A stretch of DNA of 64,000 nucleotides from Heterotrichella gracilis (lineage: Eukaryota > Sar > Xanthophyceae > Tribonematales > Xanthonemataceae): positions 81,650 to 145,649 of the forward strand of contig JAULBX010002445.1 of the NCBI GenBank assembly GCA_032358255.1, read 5' to 3'. The translations under genes were made by a program, and so were the position numbers. This document shows, one piece after another, positions 35,105 to 44,386 of this stretch. Each line of letters starts with the position of its first letter. Position 1 is the stretch's first letter. A model generated the notes under the pieces. It had not been told where the DNA came from and made no database searches. It saw nothing but the letters and a program-made list of their open reading frames with translations.

Positions 35105-36250
35105 TTACGCCTTGAAGAGAGCGTTTAAGGCTGTGTTCACCAAGTGAGGCATGGCTATGATGGTTGCCACAGTGATAATACCACTGAGAAACAGCCAGAG
35201 CGCGAGTCCGATCGTAACCTCGTTTCTCGCGAACCACCTCACCAACCGCCACAGCTGGAACCACGCCTGCACATCCACACAGCGCCTGTTTGGTGTGACG
35301 GAATGCCAGCGGCAATCCTATCCTGCAGTGTGTGGGAGGTAGCTTGAGGACGACGTGCACCAACCCAAGCTGCAGCAAGCAAAGATGGCCAGGGTATGGG
35401 CACCCTAAACACTAAACCCTAAACCCTAAAAAAGATGGCCAGGGTATGGGCAGTGTCACCTGCTCTCTAGCTTTTAAAGAAAGCGTTCAACGCTATGTCA
35501 TCAAGTGAGGCATGGCTATAATGGAGGTCACAATAATGAGACCACCGGAAAATAAGCCGGCAGATTTAGGGTTTGAGGTTTGTGAATAATTTCCAGACGT
35601 TTAGGGTTTAGGGTTTGTGCTGACCTGCGGTTGTTTTGGATCCTCCACATGAAGAGAAGGGCCGGGTGAGCTGGTGGTAAGTGCAGATAAACATGCAGTG
35701 CCGGTAGGCTCTATCACATCCAGGACTTCAGCTGGTTCCTGGTTGCTCTCAGCAAAATTTCTGCCGCTGGCTGCAGCCAACTCCCTCACCTCCTTGTCGT
35801 TCTTTTGAACCAGCTCCTTGAGCTCGTCCAATGCCAAATACACACTTTTTCAGGTAATGTACTGACCAGGCCTTTGGTGAGCAGGATGGGACCACCCAGC
35901 ACATTCCTGCATGCAGCAATCCTAAACGCTCGACTCTAAACCCTAAACCCACCCAGCACAATCCTGCGTGCAGCAACCCTAAACCTTCAAGGAGGGCACC
36001 CTTGGTGGGCAGGAGGATTGGCTAGCTATCACCAGGCACTGTGGACAATCACCACACGCACCAGTTCAACCCTCAAAGCGGCCAGCCTCTCACAGCAAAC
36101 GCCCACAAATAGTGCGCCTGTGCCAACCGCGCCCGCCACTGCCACCAGTGCTGTGAACTCCCGAGGCGTGAGCTGCGCCCAAGCGGCGGCCACGGGAGTG
36201 CGGCAGCTGGTCTTGGTGCGGGAAGGGGCCCGGGCGGGGTACGGGTGCAT
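35105..36250 (-). CDS. Tentative small membrane protein with coiled-coil segment
   Basis: The model is incomplete. Segment 1 (36250-36062) starts MHPYPARAPSRTK and holds a hydrophobic helix, FTALVAVAGAVGTGALFVGV, ending at a GT donor. Segment 2 (about 35845-35640) reads LALDELKELVQKNDKEVREL, a charged coiled-coil-like stretch, then a Thr/Ser/Pro linker. Segment 3 (about 35300-35105) reads DVQAWFQLWRLVRWFARNEV, then WLFLSGIITVATIIAMPHLV and a TAA stop. Each looks coding, but I could not find splice sites that join segment 1 to 2 in phase, so an exon is missing or the gene is decayed. A diverged copy of segment 3's end lies at 35455-35580. I recognise no family; a two-helix organelle membrane protein is the best guess. 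Confidence 0.35.
35381..35452. repeat. 22-base perfect direct repeat around a telomere-like filler
   Basis: Bases 35381-35402 and 35431-35452 are identical. The 28 bases between them are made of CCCTAAA units with one variant. The exactness suggests a recent event. The layout matches insertion of telomeric repeats at a staggered break with duplication of the overhang. Confidence 0.9.
35455..35580. repeat. Diverged copy of the tentative membrane-protein exon end
   Basis: This resembles 35090-35200 in the same orientation, and on the minus strand still reads LFSGGLIIVTSIIAMPHL. It then meets stop codons, so it is a decayed duplicate. Confidence 0.7.
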
Positions 36251-38096
36251 CCTCCGCACAGTGCCCACCTGGCGTCAAACTGCATAGCAATGAGGAAGGA
36301 CTCGTAATCAGTGCACATGCTCAAGTGGGGTGGAGTATGGAGGTTCTCGCAGCCAGTTGACGTCTTCTAGGTGGTCCCATTGACGTCAAAAAGGGGGGTT
36401 GCGTGCTAAGCGTGGGTGTGCATAAACATCCACTCGTGGACACCACAGTTGCGTTTGCACAGCAGCATAGCAACTGGACAGTGCCAGTAGATAGTGGATA
36501 TATAGTCTACAAGGAGACCTGACAGCACTGACCAGATTTTGAGCATGTTGCGAAAGTCAAAGTTTGTGGACGGGGCGTCTCCATGGGGTGGCAAAGTAAC
36601 CGACAAGCTTGGGCAGTGCCCCACAGCAATGGCTGCTGATGTGAAAGGTTCTTGTAGCAATATACAGCAAGTCCACCCGAGACACTTGGCCTGACGACGC
36701 CGACAAGGTCAACCTGTTCTTGGGGTAAGTAATGTAAAAACAGCAGTTGTTTGTGTTGCACCTCGAGGTCTAGACCCATATGTTGCATCTGATCAAAACT
36801 ACATGTTCACTTCATAAAACGCTTGATAAACCAAAACTACAGTGCGTCCTTCCAAGGTCATGCTTTTAAGTTAAACTCAATGGGTCGAGTGCGTTGGATT
36901 TATCAGTGTCTTGCTATCTCATGTCCTTTTTCTGCATGCATAGTGCTTTTTATGCATGCATGCATTCTGCATGACATTCTGCGTGACTTCACACTTTGGC
37001 GAAGCTGTGGCTATTGTACGTACAGTGTACTGGAAGGGCCTTCAACGTAGGGTGACCTGCCACGAACAACTTGTTTGCAGACACTGTCCCTGCACAGTCC
37101 TTTCCACTTGGGTGTTGGGAAACATATGCATGCATGCGTCGGAACGCAGCAGCTGCGTCCTGGGCACGCCTACATGCAAAGCTTACACGGTCCGTTGTAA
37201 TCTTTGTGATTCAAGCTCTACACGCTTCTAGGCCCGTGTCGGCAACACATACAAAAAGTGGAACTATACTTTTCGCAAAAGTGAAAAATAAACAAGATGT
37301 CAGAACAGCCCCAGCTGAGCCTCGAGTTGGGGCCACCCGCAAACTCAGATAACCTGGAAAGGCCACAATTCCAACCCAAGGGCTGCTGAGCAACGATGTG
37401 TCTTTCCAGCCACTTCCAACAGCATGGGTATGCATCTTGCTCGCCGTTTGATGCAGCGACCTCTATGAAAATCACCAGTGGGAACTGCTGCGCTCCAACT
37501 GTGCAGCTGGCATCCACTTGAGCTGGCGTCCAGCTTGACAGTCTTTCTCATGATTGCGATGCATGGCATGTGCCTACTCCAGCAGCCAGGGAGCCATGGC
37601 TGGGGTCCACTCCACAAGCGCGTCCCCACCAAACCACAAGCCTGCAGGGGTTTGGGGCACGGTTTAGGGTTTAGGATGTGGTTTAGAGTACGCACGCGTC
37701 CTCGCCATACCACAAGCCCGCATGCTACCGCGGATGAGGCAACAAATTCGCACACCAAAATGCGTACATATTTTTTCACAATATTTAGCCACGCAACCTA
37801 GTCGACCTGTACTGCCAGCAGCCCATAATTGTGTGTATCCAATGTGAGATGGCACGTGCAATGCACGATGCCCCATTTGGACTGCCATGCATACTTGGTG
37901 CAGCAATATGGGTCTAATAGGTGCGTATCAGATCCACACGCTGCTGCAACCATACACCCCAAGCCCTCGGCCCAAAACCCTCAACTTCTCACCCTGACCC
38001 ACACCTGCCACAAGCATGCTTCATGCAGATCTGCGGGTGAGGTTGACGCTAGTCTGATTCACGCTCGCCATGCCCTGGGCTGCAGCAATCCTAGGC
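36251..38096. other. Spacer with dispersed repeat copy 2
   Basis: 37488-37650 is the second copy of the dispersed repeat at 34371-34600. ATGCATGC boxes occur at 36940-36966 and 37126-37138. The last coding exon of the nucleoside diphosphate kinase gene was expected in the right part but was not found. Confidence 0.45.
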
Positions 38097-39180
38097 CTAT
38101 GCCCTCGACCCTATCCCCTTACCTGCTTCACGCTCGCCATTCTCTGGGCTGTCACTGCCGTGAACGACGTTGCGCCCAACCTGCAGAAAGGTAAGCCAAT
38201 GTCAGATCATCTGACTACATTGCCATAGCGAAACTTTGCTGCCCAAATCCGAATAAAGCCCAACCGCGGGCACCGCTGGGCGGGCAAAACTTTACAGGGT
38301 CGATGGCAAAGTCAACTAATTGATAGCATTCCTCACAAATTCTTGTTGTATTTTGTGTCAAGATGTCACACTTGCAGCGCAACTGTTCACGTGCACAGCA
38401 TTATTATTATAATATCTATTTTTTAGTCCTGCTTACCTGCACAGCAAAGTCCCCGCGGATGGTGCCTGGCTCGGACTCCAGTGGGTTGGTGGCACCGATG
38501 ATCTTGCGGGCAGACTTGACCACACCCTGCCCCTCCCACACCTGCACGACAACTCCACAGTTTTAATGGAACGTGCATAGTGGAAGATTGCACCACTGTA
38601 ATGACCGCTTTTCTTACGGCGAGCCATCGCCCCTGTCATCAGCGCAGCACTCACTCAAAAAGGTTTGTGTCCATATGCAGTGTATCCTACCATGGCGACC
38701 ACCGGCCCGGATATGATGTAGTCCGCCAGGGCTGGAAAAAAGGAGTTTGCTGCTCAAGACATTACCTTGCATTGTACTCAGTTCTTGTTCAAGTGCGTCT
38801 GGCTAGATGTCGCCACGAGGCACTTGTGCAACATGGGCACAACAGAACTGGACTACCATAAACCATAGAGGGTGACGAATACCTACCATGGCGACCACCG
38901 GCCCGGAGATGATGTACTCCACCAGTGCTGGGAAGAAGGGCTTGCTGCTCAGGTCCTTGTAGTGCTCCTCAGCAATCTCCCTGGGCACGGTCATGAGCTT
39001 GAGACCCTTGAGGGTAAATCCCTTGCGCTCAAAACGGCTGATGATCTCGCCCACCAGGCCCCGCTGCACGCCGTCGGGCTTCACCATGATGTAGCTGATC
39101 TCTGTAGGGAGGGTATTTGGGTTTGAGGGTTTAGGGTTTAGGGGGCAGAGGCGGTAATGTAGCTGATTTCTGCAGAGGTG
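38025..39180. repeat. Partial exon copies around the NDPK exons
   Basis: 38025-38075 copies the end of exon 38180-38123. 38669-38775 copies the end of exon 39101-38887, including its donor, and is clearly mutated. 39146-39180 copies the start of that exon after a TTTAGGGTTTAGGG tract. Confidence 0.8.
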
Positions 39181-39679
39181 TCACCATCACCCCCCACCAT
39201 GTACCCGCAACCAGAGGCACACACCAAAATGGGCAATGTGCGGGGAAACCGTTACACTACTGCCAGGAGGATTACAACCATCCCTTTACGTTGCTATTGC
39301 ACTCCCAGGAGTATAACAGGTAGTGGCCACTCTGCAGCAGCCAGAATACGCCATGCATGTGATGTCCGTGTTTCGCGGCAGAAGGACGCACATTACGCCC
39401 ACACAGATGGCCCACTTCAAATGCATAATATTCTACAGCTGATTGCACTGACGTACCTGACCGCACGTCCACAGCGCCAGCCCTGGCAACGTTCACGGTT
39501 CCCCTGTACCTTGAGGAGACCTGCAGGCTGCGCAGCGACGAGCAGATGCTCCCGGTTGAGGAGAAGGGCACTGGCTTGAATGCCTTGAAGGCTGACGCAG
39601 AGGCGCGCACGCTGTGGGCCACGGGCCTGGCAGCTGCGATGCTGACAGTCCTGGTGGCGAACGACGTTGAGGTGGCCAT
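38123..39679 (-). CDS. Nucleoside diphosphate kinase with organelle leader (last exon not found)
   Basis: The enzyme transfers the gamma-phosphate of ATP to nucleoside diphosphates through a phospho-histidine. Minus-strand exons: 39679-39457, 39101-38887, 38541-38437 and 38180-38123, joining in phase. The N-terminal 74 residues ([19 protein letters not shown], Ser/Arg/Ala-rich) look like a chloroplast transit peptide, so this is probably the plastid (NDPK2-like) form. The core reads [58 protein letters not shown] and [16 protein letters not shown]. The active His is in NVVHGSD and the ATP-site Lys in KPDG. The normal C-terminus (about 25 residues, ending with a Trp-rich motif) is not visible; reading through the last donor would add only GKGIGSRA before TAG at 38097. 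Partial exon copies at 38025-38075, 38669-38775 and 39146-39180 are diverged. Confidence 0.85.
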
Positions 39680-40102
39680 GGTGATGGACTGAGCTAGGTG
39701 CCAACACAAAGTATAAGCACACGTTGCAGTAGTTAACAACTAAGAGCGTATTATTACTTGTCAGTATGCTCACTTAACAAGAACTATCGAAGTTCTGTTC
39801 AGGAGATTACTCAGAGCTTTGGCTAGAAGTGTGTGCCACCTGTGCGAGTTGTGTGGCCAGCACTGGCGTGGCAGTTTATTTTAACTAAATCCCCAGGTTT
39901 CGACTGATGTCCACCAGTTTGCGTCAATCATACGCCAAGCCATACGCTGTTAATGTCAACCCACTGGCAAGCTCGTAGGCTTCTCTAAATCTGGGTCTGC
40001 GAACGTCTCCCACGCATGCATGCATTGTGCATGGCATGTTGATGAAACATATGCATGCCGTGCATGCTCGCCACCACATCAACACCTCGCCAGCGAACAG
40101 GA
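39680..40102. other. Divergent spacer between NDPK and GAA1
   Basis: 423 bases separate the two start codons, so the promoters probably overlap. An ATGCATGC cluster at 40013-40033, with further GCATG repeats to 40070, lies within 100 bases of the GAA1 ATG. Confidence 0.45.
40013..40033. promoter_or_regulatory. ATGCATGC box before the GAA1 start
   Basis: CGCATGCATGCATTGTGC starts about 90 bases upstream of the ATG at 40103. It also sits about 330 bases upstream of the divergent NDPK start. Regulatory function is inferred from position. Confidence 0.35.
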
Positions 40103-43100
40103 ATGGGCAGCTTAAAGCCTAAATTACTGCGCACGCTAGTGAGGGCTACCAGGCACCTACCAGTCTTTTTGTACGCTGCGTCCCTGGTTGCCCTCTGCCT
40201 CCTCCCTGCCTTTCCAAGAAAGGTGTTCTTCGACGAAAACGCGCTCCTCGTAGGACAAGCAGGCTCTGAAATAAGGTAACAATTCTATTGTATTTGTCTG
40301 ACGTGTCAAAGCACTAGGGCACAAGCTGACGGGCTGCTAGTTGAAGGAGGCCTCGTTGAGGTGGACCAAGGACCCCCATGACCCATAAACCATGTCCTCA
40401 ACCCCTCTCTCTTGGCCCATGTGCTCTAGCCCATACCCAGTCGCCACAAGCCCCTTCTCATGACCCATTTCCCTTAAACCTCCCCTAACCCATGTACCCA
40501 TACTGGCCCCGCAGAAAGTCAGATGCACTGAGACAGGCATTGAGGTGGTTCAAGAAAGGAGAAGGGAAAGAAGCAACTCCCTTCAACCTGTTGCTGGAGG
40601 TTCTAAAGAACAACAACCTCCGCCTCTACAACCTCACCACCAGCCAGTGGGGCCTTGAAGGACACACCTCCTGCACCACTTGGCACACAGCGGTGCACAC
40701 AGCCAGGGGCGATGGCACCGAGTCCACCGTGGTTGTGACTCCAGTCTGTCAGGGACAAACCTGCGGAGTGGACAGCTTTGGAAATAAGTTTGCAATTGCT
40801 CTGGCGGCAAGCACATTAAGATACCTGAGCAAGGTTCCCTGGTTGGCAAAAGATGTTGTGTGGGTGTTTCCCGATGCGGGGTGCAACCTGCTTGAAAGCA
40901 CAGAGGTAGGAGTGCAAAGGGCGCATTTTAACCCCTAACCCTAAACCCTGCTTGAAAGCACAGAGGTATGTTTGCAACGGGCGGGAGCATACCTAAACCC
41001 TTTACCTTGGTACCCCGCAAAACCCTTGAGCAGCACATGCTGGTAGTGGCTGAGCGGGGTGTGTTTAGCTTACGGCTGTAATCACTTGATAAAAACCTCC
41101 ATGGTCATGCATTCCATACGCCCACATGTGCACGCGCCTCAATTCCCACATTACCAGGGTTAAGTGTTTAGGGTCTCACCCATTCCGCCACCCCCGCAGG
41201 CTTGGCTGGCACACTACCACGGCGACCTCCCCTCTCCTCCCCCTTTCCCCCCTTCCGGCCTCATCCAGCAAGCCCTCATCCTGGACCTGCGCCACGCGGG
41301 CTCCAGTCTGGCGGGCCTGGAAACCCTAACCGAGGGTTATGGTGGCCAGCTGCCCAACATGGACCTTTACTACCTTGTGGCCTATCACGTGGCTAGGGAG
41401 ATGGGGGGTGGTGGTGTGCACATGGGGGTGCACAGGCAGGGCTGGGGAGGGGGGCTGGAGTCTGCGCTGCGCTCCCTGCTGGGGGACCAGGTAGGGTGGT
41501 GTAGGGTGTAGAATTCTCATATTGCGTGTACTGCCAATATTGCTGCTAGATTCATTGCACTCTTTTGCAATTTCCCCCATTTCCTTCCTAGTGCCAAATC
41601 CTGTGCACGAGTATCGCCCAGCCCTAGTGTGCCAATATGAGCTTGTCCAAGGAATGGTAAATTCCTCCCCCTTCAGCCGTCCACCTACCTATCCACAATG
41701 GCTATGCTGCCATGTGGCCGCCAGCTAGCTTCTGGCGTGCCCACAAACAGTAAACCTTAAACTCTCAACTTGATCCTCTTGCATGGTCAATTCCTGCAGG
41801 ACTCCGCCTACCCCTCCAAGCTGGCGCTGATGCTGCAGTCAGGCTGGCAGCTGGCGGCAGGCGCACCCACAAACCCTTGACCCTAAACCCTAAATTCCTG
41901 CAGGCCTCCGCCTACCCCTCCAAGCTGGCGCTGATGCTGCAGTCAGGCTGGCAGCTGGCGGCAGGCGCACCCACAGGCGCACATGCGGTCTTCAGGCAGT
42001 ACGGGGTGGATGCGGTGACAGTGGCTGCGGTGCAGGAAATCGAGGTAGGTGGGTGGGTGGGTGGGTGGGTGGGTGCTCACCACTGGTTCAGGGTTTAGGG
42101 TTAGGGTTTAGGGTTTAGGATGAAGAGTTTAGGTGGGTGGGTGGTCTACCGCTGGGTACCACCCCACCATCCTTTGCACATATTGTTGCAGATGTTTATT
42201 CCACATCCTGTCCAAAGACCTTGTGTAGGGGCACACTTTGTTCAAGAATGGGACTAGGCCCTGCCACCAATTGCCACTGCACTGAAGCACGCCCTGCGCA
42301 GATGCAATGATATATGCAGGATACTCCACACCCAATTCAGCCTAACCTGTTGTAAACTACGTCACCGTATTCAAAGCCGCTGCAATGCCCTGTGCAGGGC
42401 GCCCCACGCCCTGTCCGAAGTCTTGGTCAAATTCTACCACCCCTGGCAACTGCGCTTGAGCACATCCTGCGCAGCTGCAACAACCTGGAGGAGAGGCTGC
42501 ACCACTCCCTCTACTTCTACATGTTTTTGTCCCCCTGGGAGTTTGTGAGCATCGGCACCTACATCGCTCCCCCTGCCATGCTGCTGATGGCGGTGGCGGT
42601 CAAGGTGAGGAACCCTAGCCGAGGGTATCCCTGCCATACATGTTATAAATATGACAAAACTGTGCTAGGATCAAAGTGCCTGGTGCCGCATGGGGGAGGC
42701 TGGCTGTTAGTCTAGCTGTAATGGTGGATGGACGTGTAAATAATCCCATACTAGTTTGGTAATTGGAAGGCAATTAGCTCAGGTAACCGTTGTGCTTGCT
42801 GGCTACCAGCTGAATGAGAGCTCACTCGATGCATGCAGGTGCTCATCCTGGCTGCCAGGCACCAACCACCCACCTACGATCAACCGCCCTACGATCAGCC
42901 GCCCTGCGATCAGCCGCCCCACGATCAGCCAGGTTTGCAGGCGGGGCGGGCCATCGCTGCAGCACTTGTCTTCCACAGTGTTGCTGGCTGGGGAACGTAT
43001 TATAGCGCGCGGGTGTCTATCACGGGGAGGATTTCACAGCACCCACCCCACTTTGATCAAGTGCTTCCCATTTGGCTCTCCTATTGGGCCTTGGCTGCAG

Positions 43101-43603
43101 CCCTTCCGCTGTGGGTGTCATGTCAAACCCTAAGGGATTCTGCACCAGGGCTCAGGAAAGCGCCCCTGTCCACACCCCTTGGCAAGGGTGCCGCCGAACC
43201 ATTAAATGCAGCAGCTGACCCTACGCCAGGACCCGAGCATGGCGGTCATGGTGGAGGTGGCACAACGCATCGGCAAGTGGGGACGCAATGGTCACCCCTG
43301 ACAATAACTCCATCAGGAGGATGTGAGGACCGTGCGCAAGTGGGTACCATTGCCAGTGCCGCTGGCGAAGGCGTCCCTGGCTTGGGTGATGCACAGCAAA
43401 ATAGCGGTTGCCAGCTTGGTGATGGTGATGTTCAGAGAGGTTGGGCTCTCTCAAATTGCTTGTCCCAGTTGTGGTGGTACGCACTGCTGGTGGCCTCTGG
43501 CAGCGCCCTTGTCGGGCTGCTGTGCGCCCTCCTGGTAGTGAACGCTGCCCGGGCATGCCTGGTGCTGCTGCTGCTGGGGGCGCCCATGTTCGCGATGCTG
43601 TGA
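40103..43603 (+). CDS. GAA1: GPI transamidase subunit GAA1
   Basis: GAA1 is the multi-pass ER membrane subunit of the transamidase that attaches GPI anchors to proteins; it has an M28-peptidase-like luminal domain. Exons: 40103-40275, 40515-40905, 41200-41490, 41904-42044, 42398-42604 and 42839-43603, all in phase. The N-terminus has a hydrophobic helix (FLYAASLVALCLLPAF) followed by PRKVFFDENALLVGQ. Also visible are LRLYNLTTSQ, FAIALAASTLRYLSKVPWLA, VVWVFPDAG, ALILDLRHAGSSLAGLE, LPNMDLYYLVAYH and the family signature LHHSLYFYMFLSPWEFVSIG with TYIAPPAMLL. The last exon starts with about four tandem YDQPP-like pentapeptides and ends in hydrophobic segments (WYALLVASGSALVGLLCALL). In its second half another frame is also hydrophobic, so the last 130 residues may be mis-modelled or frameshifted. 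Length (about 655 residues) suits the family. Confidence 0.88.
40949..41871. repeat. Truncated exon copies in GAA1 introns
   Basis: 40949-40970 copies the end of exon 40515-40905 right after a CCTAACCCTAAACCCTG tract. 41789-41871 is an 83-base copy of 41893-41975 (the start of exon 41904 with its acceptor) differing at one base. The two are separated by 21 bases of degenerate CCCTAAA sequence. Using the first copy as exon would hit a stop within the filler. Confidence 0.92.
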
Positions 43604-44386
43604 CCACCGATGGATTTGGGTGCTGCTAGCTAGCCCTTGGCTGCCATGCGTAGCCTTGTTTATGACCACTTTTTCACTAAATATTCTCTTTCTATTGCAC
43701 TACTCATCATCGCGCGTCACTGACCAGGTCCTTGGATGCATGGCAGTGCACCCATCATAGTACCACGTGGCATACAAACTCTAGAGCTGTGTTGCTTTAA
43801 ACTTTAAGTTTGGGCCCTGGGGCCGAGCATGTCCTGGCAGGATGGATCCATGGGTGACACTGTCACAATCCTTAGTACGTGATATATTTATCGTATATAC
43901 CAAGGTACTACCATATACTAGACTGAGTTTGAGACCATGATGATTGTAAAGTCAGTACTCTATAGCTATGAACAACATTACAAGCCACACTAAGGATTAC
44001 ACTGTGTAATGCCACTGTCAAAGTTGGCGGACCAAAATCTGTTACAATAAAATATACAGCATTTTATATACAATCGAGGTTTCCGCGCTCCGCAACATTA
44101 TTGCGGCAACAGTTGCGCGTAAGCAAAAATAATATGGTACATGCTGCTATCATAGGTGAATTGAACTGGTGAATACATACCAGATTCAGGACCTATGGTA
44201 TACACAATGACAATTCCAAGTCTGAGACGATGAAAATAGCTTGTCCGGGACGATTTACTACACCATGGAATCTATGCAGCCCAGCAACGGTGCAGATCCA
44301 AAACTGTACACAACAAATTTCTAAAAATGGGAAAGAAACGAGCCAGGTCTGTACTACAGAAGTTCTACTATACCAATGGCATGAAA
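43604..44386. other. Spacer between convergent GAA1 and transporter genes
   Basis: This is presumably both 3' untranslated regions. It is more AT-rich than its neighbours. No exon was recognised. Confidence 0.45.
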
